A stretch of DNA of 7,676 bases, taken from positions 1 to 7,676 of the forward strand of contig JAHDSP010000303.1 in the NCBI GenBank assembly GCA_018432645.1, in the 5' to 3' direction. Position numbers and translations under genes: made by a program. This DNA is from Bacteroidales bacterium. Its GTDB lineage: Bacteria; Bacteroidota; Bacteroidia; Bacteroidales; DTU049. Shown here in pieces: positions 1 through 6,139 of the stretch (position 1 is the first letter of the stretch; each line of letters opens with the position of its first letter). The notes under the pieces were generated by a model that ran no database searches, was not told the origin of the DNA, and worked only from the letters and a program-made list of their open reading frames with translations.

Positions 1-1895
1 ACATTCCTTGTATGATTAGTGATATTTGTATAAGAATAAATTTCATTTTTAATTTTAAAACTATTTTTTAGTTGATCATTTACACCATAAATATTATCTG
101 AAATTCTGCCATCAGACACACCAGCTACTATACCAATGGCACTTGATAAAGGATTAGAATTTTTATAGCTCACACCATTACCATATCGATGATATCGCCC
201 GTCATAATATCCTATTCTACCATTATTAGTAAAAGAAGCTAATAAATTATCATTAGCTAAATCAATAATATTAGGAGAATAATTTATATAAATAGGATCT
301 ATATTAGTAAAAGAGCTATTAGATAATTTTGCTAAAATTAAAAAAGTAGTTGGATGATAGGTGGTATCATCAATGATAAATCTAGCAGATAAATTTTTAG
401 GTACATTATAGCTAAGGCTATCAAAAATAAAAATACTATCAAGTAAATGAAAATTAGGATTTTTTGATTGCAAATGAATAGCTACATCATGTGAAGAATT
501 TAAAAAACTCTGGATAGAAAATTGTAAAATCAATGTGTCGCCCGTAGTAATATCAGTAGGATATGTAGAATAATCTTTTAATCTAATCGAAGGTAAAAAA
601 CTATCAGATAATGCATTGTAAATATTTAATCTGCCAGAGCCCAGTTTATTTTTATAAATTACATTATCAGAAATAGTGTCAATCACATCAGCAGAAGTCC
701 TTAATAGCTCTATAGCATCTAAGTTATTTAATTGTGGAAAATGACTCAAAACTAAAGCAGCTGCAGCAGATACCATGGGGGCAGCCATTGATGTTCCATT
801 AGAATAAATGAAACCAGCATTAGGCCATGTAGAAAAAATACTATGTCCTGGAGCTGAAATATCAACATCATAATAATAAGATGAATGAGGCCATTTAATA
901 TCATATTGATTGGTGGCAGCTACTGACATAACGTAAGGAAATGAAGCGGGGAAATATCGTACCTCATCATTTTGATTGCCGGCGGCAGCTACTATTACAG
1001 CTTTTTTTACTAAGGTAGCATATTTAATAACTTCTAATGGGAACTGCCCAGGAAATGTTGTACTACCCCAACTGCAATTGATAACTCTGCAACCGTGTTC
1101 CACAGCATATATAATTCCTTCATAAGTATAAATCATCTGGTCATTGTCATTAATGACTTTAATAGGTAAAACTTTACATTTAAAACCAATGCCACTCATC
1201 CCGAAATTATTATCTGTAGTAGCTCCAGCGATACCAGATATATGAACACCATGAGCATTAGAAAAATATGTGGGGTCATTATCCATCTCACCAAAGTCCC
1301 ATCCACAATAATTATCAATGAAACCATCATTATCATTGTCTATGCCATCTATAGTATCGCGGTAATTGTATGCCACTGAATTAGCAAGATCAGGATGTGA
1401 AAAATCAAAACCAGTATCTACGATACCTATTACAATGTTGCTATCACCTTGTACTATATCCCAAGCTTCATAAGCTCGTATCAGATTGAGATAATATTGA
1501 TTGTTTATAAAAGGATCATTTGGCATGTATAAAAGTTGCGGAATATAATAGGGCTCCGCATATTCTACTTTATTGCTATACATTACTATGCGTGCTATTA
1601 TTTTAGGATCATAATCTGGAGAATATTTTATTCTGTATATTTTAGATAAGTCAATATTTAGTTTATCATCGGCACTTTTTTCTGTAATGGAAGGAAAAAT
1701 GGGAGATATAGATATCAGATTTATGCTATCTAAATTTTGATTTATTTTTTGTGTAAGTATACTTGACAGCTCATCTACTTTTACATTTTTTTTAATTTTT
1801 ACAATTACTTCATCCTTAATATAATCGTCATTTATTTGGCCTAAAACAATTATATTAAAAAATAAAAGTACAATAAGAAAAATATTTTTTATCAT
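1..1895 (-). CDS. Secreted subtilisin-like serine protease (S8 family), 3' end outside window
   Basis: The frame is open from the ATG at 1895 to the window edge, giving 631 codons without a stop, so the C-terminus is missing. Residues 1-20 are a signal peptide (MIKNIF... ending VLG before Gln21), so the protein should be exported. Residues about 28-125 look like a prodomain (DEVIVKIK start). The catalytic domain spans about 135-430 and has all key residues: Asp160 in GIVDTGFDFSHPDL, His215 in NAHGVHISGIAG (usual form HGTHVAG), oxyanion Asn307 in AAAGNQND and nucleophile Ser369 in NGTSMAAPMV. An Asp-rich stretch at 183-194 (DGIDNDNDGFID) sits between Asp and His and may bind calcium. From about 435 on the sequence is strand-rich, with no family I recognise. 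A type IX sorting domain may lie beyond the edge but cannot be seen. sppA lies 79 bp upstream on the same strand. Protease class is firm; substrate is unknown. Confidence 0.95.
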   Translation of the reverse strand, partial: MIKNIFLIVLLFFNIIVLGQINDDYIKDEVIVKIKKNVKVDELSSILTQKINQNLDSINLISISPIFPSITEKSADDKLNIDLSKIYRIKYSPDYDPKIIARIVMYSNKVEYAEPYYIPQLLYMPNDPFINNQYYLNLIRAYEAWDIVQGDSNIVIGIVDTGFDFSHPDLANSVAYNYRDTIDGIDNDNDGFIDNYCGWDFGEMDNDPTYFSNAHGVHISGIAGATTDNNFGMSGIGFKCKVLPIKVINDNDQMIYTYEGIIYAVEHGCRVINCSWGSTTFPGQFPLEVIKYATLVKKAVIVAAAGNQNDEVRYFPASFPYVMSVAATNQYDIKWPHSSYYYDVDISAPGHSIFSTWPNAGFIYSNGTSMAAPMVSAAAALVLSHFPQLNNLDAIELLRTSADVIDTISDNVIYKNKLGSGRLNIYNALSDSFLPSIRLKDYSTYPTDITTGDTLILQFSIQSFLNSSHDVAIHLQSKNPNFHLLDSIFIFDSLSYNVPKNLSARFIIDDTTYHPTTFLILAKLSNSSFTNIDPIYINYSPNIIDLANDNLLASFTNNGRIGYYDGRYHRYGNGVSYKNSNPLSSAIGIVAGVSDGRISDNIYGVNDQLKNSFKIKNEIYSYTNITNHTRN

Positions 1896-1917
1896 TTAAA
1901 CTTTAGGATTTATTAAG

Positions 1918-1925
1918 CAAATATA
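1918..1925 (-). promoter_or_regulatory. Bacteroidota-type -7 box for the S8 protease gene
   Basis: Read on the minus strand this is TATATTTG, a full match to the TAnnTTTG -7 consensus of Bacteroidota, ending 22 bases before the ATG at 1895. It suggests that the protease has its own promoter rather than depending only on sppA read-through. No convincing TTTG box is seen at the -33 position, and such short A/T motifs arise by chance in this DNA. Confidence 0.4.
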
Positions 1926-1939
1926 GTAAAAAAGAATTA

Positions 1940-1959
1940 TAATTTTTTTAAAAAAATTA
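1940..1959 (-). terminator. A/T-only palindrome just after sppA
   Basis: A perfect 20-bp palindrome of TAA, seven T, seven A and TTA begins 15 bp past the sppA stop on the minus strand. It could fold into a hairpin and end the sppA transcript. There is no G/C in the stem, so termination strength is doubtful and a chance A/T tract is possible. Confidence 0.3.
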
Positions 1960-1974
1960 ATAAAAATGAATTAA

Positions 1975-3744
1975 TTACTCTACAGTAATATCATAAGGCA
2001 ATCTAGTCAAAATAACTGGACTTTCTAAATTGTTATTAAACAAATAATAATAGTAAAACGAAGTGAAAAACTCTTGAGGTACCAATTCATTTATAGCAGA
2101 TTCTGGAGTCATCATATCCATTATTTGCTGATAAAGAGTAATAGGAGCTGGATAAGTAACAATGCGATAATCGCTAACTTTTGCTAATTGAGCAGCTTTT
2201 TTGATAGCATCATTTGTATTACCTAGACTATCTACAAGTTTTAATTTTGTGCCATCTATACCAGTCCATACTCTACCCATACCAATTGAATCTATATATG
2301 ATATTGGTAAATCTCTACCTGTATTAATGCGAGATAGGAATATATCATAAAAGTCTGATACTTGCTTTTGTAGAGTAGTAATAGTATAATTATTAGGTCT
2401 TTTAAGGGTAGATGTAAAATCGCTATTAGCATTAGTGCCTATACCATCCTGAGTAATACCTAATTTATCATTTAATAATTTATCTAGTACGGGATATAAT
2501 CCAAAAACTCCTATAGAACCTGTAAGAGTAGTTGGTTCAGCAAATATAAAATTGCCTGCACTAGACAAGTAATAACCACCTGAGGCAGCATATGAACCCA
2601 TACTAACAACAAGAGGTTTTTTAGCTCTAATGTTCATAAGCTCTTGCCATATGACATCTGAAGCCACACCATCACCACCAGGACTATTTATACGCAATAC
2701 AACAGCTTTTACCTTCTCATCATCAGCTAATTTTCTAAGAATAGGTACCATTTTTTCAGCTGTTATCTTGCCATCTAGAGAGCCTTTCATCATTATTTCA
2801 CCTTCTGCAAAAACTATTGCTATTTTATTCAAAGTTTTTTTATCAGCTTTAATATTCCCCTTATTTTGAGAAATGTAATTACCTATAGTTATTGGCTTGG
2901 GAGTAGAACCTATATTTTTCTCCACCATTTTGTCAAATTCTAATAAAGAAACTAATGTATCTACCATTTTATTATTAAAAGCATAACTAGCATTGAGAGC
3001 ATATAAACTATCTGCTATCAAATTTAGTTTAGTAACAGGAATATTACGAGCATTACTAACGTCTGTAACTATAGTGTTCCACATTTGATTAGCAAAATGT
3101 GAATATTGTTCTTTATTCTCAGGGCTCATTTTGTCCTGAATATAGGGTTCTACAGCACTTTTGAATTTGCCCTCTCTCAGTACTATCATGTCTACACCAA
3201 TCTTTTGTAAAAGATTTTTGTAAAAGTTAATTTCTAAATAGATTCCTTTCCATAGTATAGATCCTATCGGATTAAGAGCAATTTTATCTGAAGCAGTAGC
3301 CACATAATAGCCTGTTTGAGAATAAGCATTACTAAAAGAATAAACAAATTTACCACTTTTTTTGAATGAATCTAATGCAATTTTAATAGGTCTAAGAGTC
3401 GTAAGGTCTGAACTCACCTCTGAGCAATCTAAAATGATACCCTTTACATTGTCATCATCAATAGCATAGTAAATAGCATTTACTACATCATAAGAGTTTA
3501 ATTGCTTCTGCATGCTACCATTGCCATACAGATTAAAATTATCTTTTTCATATTCCCCTATGTGAGTAGCTAAAGAAATTTTCAAAACATTATAATCTGA
3601 CTGTATCTCAGCTGTTTTTTTAATAGATTTTACTGATAATGATATCATTCCCAGAGTAAAAAAGAATAACAGAATAAAAAAGATTATAATTGTGATTAAA
3701 TTACCTAATAAATTAGCTCCTAAATTTTTACCAAATGTTCCCAT
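1975..3744 (-). CDS. sppA: Signal peptide peptidase SppA, 67-kDa type (S49 family)
   Basis: This is a membrane-anchored serine protease that degrades signal peptides left after secretion. At 589 aa it matches the long (67-kDa) class with two tandem S49 domains. Residues about 13-38 form one hydrophobic N-terminal membrane segment, and the rest should lie outside the cytoplasmic membrane. The first S49 half covers about 55-240 and holds GKFKSAVEP at 192-200, where Lys195 corresponds to the catalytic lysine of E. coli SppA (Lys209). The second half covers about 305-530 and holds RINSPGG at 351-357 and SYAASGG at 384-390, where Ser388 corresponds to nucleophile Ser409. TLTGSIGVFG follows at 407-416. 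The Ser/Lys dyad is thus split between the halves, as the family requires. The ATG at 3744 places the membrane segment correctly and follows an A/T leader without Shine-Dalgarno. The S8 protease gene follows 79 bp downstream on the same strand. Confidence 0.96.
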   Translation of the reverse strand: MGTFGKNLGANLLGNLITIIIFFILLFFFTLGMISLSVKSIKKTAEIQSDYNVLKISLATHIGEYEKDNFNLYGNGSMQKQLNSYDVVNAIYYAIDDDNVKGIILDCSEVSSDLTTLRPIKIALDSFKKSGKFVYSFSNAYSQTGYYVATASDKIALNPIGSILWKGIYLEINFYKNLLQKIGVDMIVLREGKFKSAVEPYIQDKMSPENKEQYSHFANQMWNTIVTDVSNARNIPVTKLNLIADSLYALNASYAFNNKMVDTLVSLLEFDKMVEKNIGSTPKPITIGNYISQNKGNIKADKKTLNKIAIVFAEGEIMMKGSLDGKITAEKMVPILRKLADDEKVKAVVLRINSPGGDGVASDVIWQELMNIRAKKPLVVSMGSYAASGGYYLSSAGNFIFAEPTTLTGSIGVFGLYPVLDKLLNDKLGITQDGIGTNANSDFTSTLKRPNNYTITTLQKQVSDFYDIFLSRINTGRDLPISYIDSIGMGRVWTGIDGTKLKLVDSLGNTNDAIKKAAQLAKVSDYRIVTYPAPITLYQQIMDMMTPESAINELVPQEFFTSFYYYYLFNNNLESPVILTRLPYDITVE

Positions 3745-3758
3745 AAATAAAATTTTTA

Positions 3759-3766
3759 CAAATTTA
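3759..3766 (-). promoter_or_regulatory. Bacteroidota-type -7 box for sppA
   Basis: The minus strand reads TAAATTTG, a full TAnnTTTG match, ending 14 bases before the sppA ATG at 3744. The leader would be very short, about 7-8 nt. No clear -33 box is visible. The 86-bp gap shared with tRNA-Gln carries a second such box on the other strand, so the two units look divergently transcribed. Confidence 0.4.
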
Positions 3767-3813
3767 AGATTAATTTTTAAAATAAAAGGAAAAAATAATT
3801 AAAAATTTATTTC

Positions 3814-3821
3814 TAATTTTG
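3814..3821 (+). promoter_or_regulatory. Bacteroidota-type -7 box for tRNA-Gln
   Basis: TAATTTTG is a full TAnnTTTG match ending 9 bases before the first base of the tRNA. Transcription would start only a few bases ahead of the mature 5' end. No clear -33 element is seen upstream. Confidence 0.45.
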
Positions 3822-3830
3822 TGAAAAATT

Positions 3831-3904
3831 TGCCCTGTGGTGTAATTGGCTAACACGTCTGACTCTGGATCAGAAAAGTCCAGGTTCGAGTCCTGGCAGG
3901 GCAG
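3831..3904 (+). tRNA. tRNA-Gln (anticodon CUG)
   Basis: The 74 bases fold into a complete cloverleaf. The acceptor stem TGCCCTG/CAGGGCA has 7 pairs with G73 as discriminator. The D stem is GTGT/ACAC, the anticodon stem TCTGA/TCAGA with loop CTCTGGA, the variable loop has 5 nt, and the T stem is CCAGG/CCTGG with loop TTCGAGT. The anticodon CTG lies at 3865-3867 and reads the codon CAG. The weak U1-A72 pair and G73 are identity features of bacterial glutamine tRNAs and support the assignment. CCA is not encoded and must be added after transcription. An isoacceptor reading CAA must lie elsewhere. The gene has its own -7 box and a terminator-like hairpin, so it looks like a single-gene unit. Confidence 0.95.
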
Positions 3905-3907
3905 TAT

Positions 3908-3930
3908 TTTTTAAATGGTTAAAAATTTTT
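3908..3930 (+). terminator. A/T hairpin with T-run after tRNA-Gln
   Basis: TTTTTAA at 3908-3914 pairs with TTAAAAA at 3919-3925 around the loop ATGG, and five T follow directly at 3926-3930. The shape is that of an intrinsic terminator placed 3 bases after the tRNA, but the stem holds only A-T pairs and would be weak. Confidence 0.35.
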
Positions 3931-3968
3931 ATTGTCCATAAAGAATTGCTATATATTTTTTAAATAAA

Positions 3969-4292
3969 ATGACTGATAACAATAAATATTATCGTATTTC
4001 ACAAGTGAGCAGAATGCTAAACATACCTGCTTCTACCTTAAGATACTGGGAAAAGGAATTCAAACAACTAAAACCTCTAAAAAGTAAAAATGGCATTAGA
4101 TATTACAATGAAAAAGATATAGAATTATTAAAAAAGATAATCTTTATGACAAAAGAAAAAGGTTATACTATTGATGGAGCTAAATTCGCATTAAAAAACA
4201 TAAATGCCAAAACAGGTGATATAATCACAGAATTAATATCTATAAAAAATGATTTGAACGAATTGTTAAATTTGATTGATAATAAAAGATAG
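3969..4292 (+). CDS. Small MerR-family DNA-binding regulator
   Basis: This 107-aa protein has the winged-helix DNA-binding domain of the MerR family. The helix-turn-helix is at about 8-27 (YRISQVSRMLNIPASTLRYW) and is followed by the typical WEKEF. The wing has NGIRYYNEKDIELL at 41-54, and GYTIDGAKFAL at 65-75 completes the domain. Residues about 82-104 are predicted helical with Leu/Ile spacing suited to the antiparallel coiled coil by which MerR proteins dimerise. There is no C-terminal effector domain and no cysteine, so metal or drug sensing of the classical kind is not supported, and the target is unknown. Small stand-alone MerR proteins of this form are common in Bacteroidota. It starts 64 bp after tRNA-Gln behind an A-rich leader. 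A weak promoter is possible (TTG at 3932-3934, TATATTTT at 3952-3959). A dispersed repeat begins 8 bp after the stop. Confidence 0.9.
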   Translation: MTDNNKYYRISQVSRMLNIPASTLRYWEKEFKQLKPLKSKNGIRYYNEKDIELLKKIIFMTKEKGYTIDGAKFALKNINAKTGDIITELISIKNDLNELLNLIDNKR

Positions 4293-4300
4293 TAAAAGTA

Positions 4301-4358
4301 TTAAGGTTCTATATCGTTTTGAGTGAGTAAAGATTAAACTTTTGTCAGGGCTAAAGCC
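4301..4358 (+). repeat. Dispersed repeat, copy A (second hairpin lost)
   Basis: These 58 bases match 7410-7467 at 53 positions by my count, without gaps. The copy runs from TTAAGGTT through a constant GAGTGAGTAAAGATTA block to the small hairpin GGGCTAAAGCC at 4348-4358. Weak similarity continues (CTTTTTATG at 4367-4375), but the CCCTG...CAGGG hairpin seen in the other copies is absent here. Confidence 0.85.
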
Positions 4359-4415
4359 AAGGCATCTTTTTATGGTAATAGTAGTGAGTATATAGTAGAA
4401 AGTAGTGAGTAATGA

Positions 4416-4434
4416 GTATTGCTAAAGCCAATAC
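4416..4434 (+). repeat. Degenerate CTAAAG hairpin
   Basis: GTATTG and CAATAC flank CTAAAGC, giving a stem-loop with one unpaired base. The GCTAAAGCC core equals the first hairpin of the nearby repeat family, so this may be a diverged copy. An overlapping 10-bp palindrome AATACGTATT lies at 4430-4439. Confidence 0.45.
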
Positions 4435-4509
4435 GTATTTATTATTGTCTGAACTGGGATTTTTGAGATTAAAGGATTTTGTGAATAATCATCTTGAAAT
4501 CTGTTGTTC

Positions 4510-4580
4510 TTATTTTTTTCAGGGCTAAAGCCCAATCCTTTTTCTTTGTTATTCCCTGCCCTAAAGGGCAGGGTTAATAA
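4510..4580 (+). repeat. Dispersed two-hairpin repeat, copy B
   Basis: A T-rich stretch leads into hairpin 1, GGGCTAAAGCCC at 4522-4533. A T-rich spacer of exactly 20 nt follows, then hairpin 2, CCCTGCCCTAAAGGGCAGGG at 4554-4573 (9-bp stem), and the tail TTAATAA. The order, spacer length and tail equal those of copy C at 7410-7515. A further small hairpin, GGCGT/ACGCC at 4581-4598, abuts the tail. Confidence 0.85.
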
Positions 4581-4611
4581 GGCGTATGTATACACGCCAT
4601 TACGATGAGGT

Positions 4612-4634
4612 TTTGTTATTCATTAATATTCATA
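4612..4634 (+). repeat. 23-bp direct repeat, first copy
   Basis: This segment starting TTTGTTATTC matches 4835-4857 at 21 of 23 positions. Its last four bases overlap the start of the 30-bp palindrome. Function unknown. Confidence 0.7.
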
Positions 4635-4660
4635 GCACACGGTTTAAACCGTGTGCTATG
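4631..4660. repeat. Perfect 30-bp palindrome
   Basis: The sequence is its own reverse complement over 30 bases, centred on CGGTTTAAACCG with outer arms CATAGCACA and TGTGCTATG. TAATATT at 4624-4630 is mirrored by AATATTA at 4668-4674 after a 7-nt offset, so the stem can be extended with a bulge. It lies in a spacer between converging genes, so it could act as a terminator in both directions or be a repetitive palindromic element. Confidence 0.85.
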
Positions 4661-4819
4661 GATTATGAATATTATTTTGTTGTAAATATACAATTTTATT
4701 TTTAAATATGCAATAGATTTTTTTAAAAAATTTCGAATTAATTATGTACCATGGTTTAGCTTTGCTCACCACAGGTTTTTCAACGGCCTGAAAAGGTGTT
4801 TTTATACAATCTGACGGCT

Positions 4820-4869
4820 GGAGGTATGAAAAGGTTTGTTATTCGTTAATAATCATAACTTTTACCTCC
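4820..4869. repeat. Inverted repeat with GGAGGTA/TACCTCC arms
   Basis: GGAGGTA at 4820-4826 pairs with TACCTCC at 4863-4869, and AAAG at 4830-4833 pairs with CTTT at 4859-4862 across a 3-nt bulge. The inner part contains the second copy of the 23-bp direct repeat (4835-4857), which can itself form TTATT/AATAA pairs. It lies about 130 bp past the ispH stop, too far to be its obvious terminator. Confidence 0.5.
4835..4857 (+). repeat. 23-bp direct repeat, second copy
   Basis: It matches 4612-4634 at 21 of 23 positions. The sequence after it diverges, so only this short core is shared. Confidence 0.7.
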
Positions 4870-4921
4870 TCTCCCATCATCCCACTAATCCAACAAATCA
4901 CAGTTCAGACTTTTCTTATTT

Positions 4922-5005
4922 GTGCTCATTTGTGTACATTTGTGGATAATAAATAAAAAACCGCAATTTCTACAATTTCATCCACAGATTTACACAAATT
5001 AACAC
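4922..5005. repeat. Imperfect inverted repeat overlapping the ispH 3' end
   Basis: The arm at 4922-4947 (GTGCTCATTTGTG...) and the reverse complement of 4980-5005 (GTGTTAATTTGTG...) agree at 22 of 26 positions by my count. Both contain ATTTGTGTA and end in TGTGGAT. Sequences of the form 'AACACTGAT / ACAGATT' are familiar dispersed repeats in many bacterial genomes. The right arm supplies the ispH stop codon. Confidence 0.7.
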
Positions 5006-5886
5006 TGATGATTTAGTTTCCTTTCTAATTTTTCTTTAATTAACTCTAGCAAACTCAATGGTGTAGAAGTGGCTCCGCTTATTCCTATAGATTTTACATC
5101 AGAAGGGATATTTATTTCGTCAATATCTGATAATAATGAAACAAAAATCGTATTAGGATTAGCAGATTTCGCTATATTATATAAATATTTTCCATTAGAG
5201 CTTTCCTTGCCACTTACGAAGATTATCAAATCATGCGTTTGAGCAAATTTCTGCAATGCAGGTGATCTTCCAATTACTATTTTGCACATCGTGGCATACG
5301 ACTCGAAATGTATATTACGTTTATTTAATTCAGTTTTGAAATATTCTGCTATTTTTTCGAAACCTTCTTTATCTTTAGTAGTTTGTGAGAAAAGTGCAAT
5401 AGGCTTATCTAATTCCACTTCATTAGCTTGTTCTATGTTTTCTACAACGATACCTATATTTTTAGTATTTCCCAATAGTCCTACAACTTCTGGATGATTT
5501 TTTAAGCCATATATAACTATTTGTCCATGCATTTTTATCATTTTCTCAGCAATTGTACTAATCTTTTTTTGTAAGTGCAATACTATAGGGCAGGTAAAAT
5601 CATATATTTTAGCATCTATTTTTTGTAATTTTTCATATGTGCTAGGTGGCTCACCATGTGCTCTGATAATGATTTCATTGCCTTTTAATAAATCAATATC
5701 GTTATATGAAATTTCTTTCATACCTAATTGCTTTAGTCTATTTAATTCCTCTTCATTATGTACTAGCTCACCTAACACATATATCTTTTCTCTGTTTTTT
5801 AAAAGTTCTTCAGTTTTTTTTATTGAATTAGTTACCCCAAAACAAAACCCAGCATTTTGGTCTATTTCTATGGAAACTTTTTTCAT
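4999..5886 (-). CDS. ispH: 4-hydroxy-3-methylbut-2-enyl diphosphate reductase IspH
   Basis: IspH is a cytoplasmic iron-sulfur enzyme. It makes the last step of the MEP pathway, reducing HMBPP to isopentenyl and dimethylallyl diphosphate. The 295 aa are of normal length for the family. The three cluster-binding cysteines are present: Cys15 in NAGFCFGV, Cys99 in DFTCPIV and Cys201 in ATMCKIV. Substrate-contact motifs are also present: LVHNEE with His43, RAHGEPP with His77, the acid-base Glu133 in NHPEVVG (E. coli Glu126), FSQTT at 166-170, SSN at 229-231 and GISGATSTP at 268-276. The ATG at 5886 places Cys15 at its usual distance from the start. The last codons (His-Gln-Cys-stop) fall inside a dispersed repeat, so the tail after LERKLN may have been replaced. 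The gene stands alone, converging with merR and divergent from the 5990 ORF. Confidence 0.97.
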   Translation of the reverse strand: MKKVSIEIDQNAGFCFGVTNSIKKTEELLKNREKIYVLGELVHNEEELNRLKQLGMKEISYNDIDLLKGNEIIIRAHGEPPSTYEKLQKIDAKIYDFTCPIVLHLQKKISTIAEKMIKMHGQIVIYGLKNHPEVVGLLGNTKNIGIVVENIEQANEVELDKPIALFSQTTKDKEGFEKIAEYFKTELNKRNIHFESYATMCKIVIGRSPALQKFAQTHDLIIFVSGKESSNGKYLYNIAKSANPNTIFVSLLSDIDEINIPSDVKSIGISGATSTPLSLLELIKEKLERKLNHQC

Positions 5887-5932
5887 TTTTTTTAATTTAT
5901 TTTTTATGAAATAAAAATTATAAAATATTTAT

Positions 5933-5940
5933 CAAAATTA
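5933..5940 (-). promoter_or_regulatory. Bacteroidota-type -7 box for ispH
   Basis: The minus strand reads TAATTTTG, a full TAnnTTTG match, 46 bases before the ispH ATG, giving a leader of roughly 40 nt. A TAATTTTT closer to the gene is a weaker alternative. No clear -33 box is seen. Confidence 0.35.
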
Positions 5941-5989
5941 GCAATATTTAATAAAAAAACTTTAATTTAGCATAAACAAAAACAATATT

Positions 5990-6127
5990 ATGAAAAAATT
6001 AATTTTATTTTTAGTAGTTTTATTTGCTAATACATTAATTTATTCGCAGATAATTAGTTGTGTGTAACCCTATGAAATACACAATAAATCATTTATTGAT
6101 TCGTTATATAATTACATTAAACTTTAA
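5990..6127 (+). pseudogene. Orphan signal-peptide ORF broken by an in-frame stop
   Basis: The ATG at 5990 opens a 25-codon frame: MKKLILFLVVLFANTLIYSQ, then IISCV and TAA at 6065-6067. The first 19 residues are a textbook export signal with cleavage before Gln20, the style of Bacteroidota secreted proteins. The same frame continues past the stop for 19 codons (PYEIHNKSFIDSLYNYIKL) to a second TAA at 6125-6127. TAATTTAG at 5963-5970, one base off the -7 consensus, lies 19 bases before the ATG. I read this as the start of a secreted-protein gene that lost the rest of its coding region. A true 25-aa exported peptide is possible but less likely, because almost nothing remains after cleavage. Confidence 0.5.
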
Positions 6128-6139
6128 AGCCTTATTGTT

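Larger units (their letters stand above)
4293..4998. other. Gene-free, repeat-dense spacer between merR and ispH
   Basis: I find no credible gene in these 706 bases on either strand. They hold a truncated and a complete copy of a two-hairpin repeat, a degenerate hairpin at 4416-4434, a GGCGT/ACGCC hairpin at 4581-4598, a perfect 30-bp palindrome at 4631-4660, and a 23-bp direct repeat at 4612 and 4835. They also hold a small TTTTCA/TGAAAA inverted repeat at 4777-4794, a GGAGGTA/TACCTCC hairpin at 4820-4869, and one arm of an inverted repeat that reaches into ispH. A 10-bp direct repeat GTAGTGAGTA occurs at 4381-4390 and 4402-4411. merR and ispH converge on this spacer. Confidence 0.8.

Noticed and set aside
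2630..2869. Open frame of 79 codons on the plus strand inside sppA
   Set aside because: It is the antisense shadow of the sppA region encoding the Ser motif; low-complexity Ser/Phe-rich composition and no leader support it.
4301..4660. CRISPR array
   Set aside because: The repeats are few, of different families and unevenly spaced; there are no regular spacers and no cas genes.
4293..4998. Insertion sequence or transposase remnant in the merR-ispH spacer
   Set aside because: No transposase-like frame is readable on either strand, and the inverted repeats do not bracket a coding segment.
5282..5914. Two plus-strand open frames (71 and 91 codons) inside ispH
   Set aside because: Both are antisense to a complete, well-supported ispH with all catalytic residues, and their protein composition is shadow-like.
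5887..5989. Riboswitch or structured leader upstream of ispH or the 5990 ORF
   Set aside because: The sequence is nearly all A/T with no conserved-looking stems.
6065..6067. Stop codon read-through in the signal-peptide ORF
   Set aside because: The codon is TAA, no recoding structure is visible, and a second TAA follows after only 19 codons; decay is simpler.
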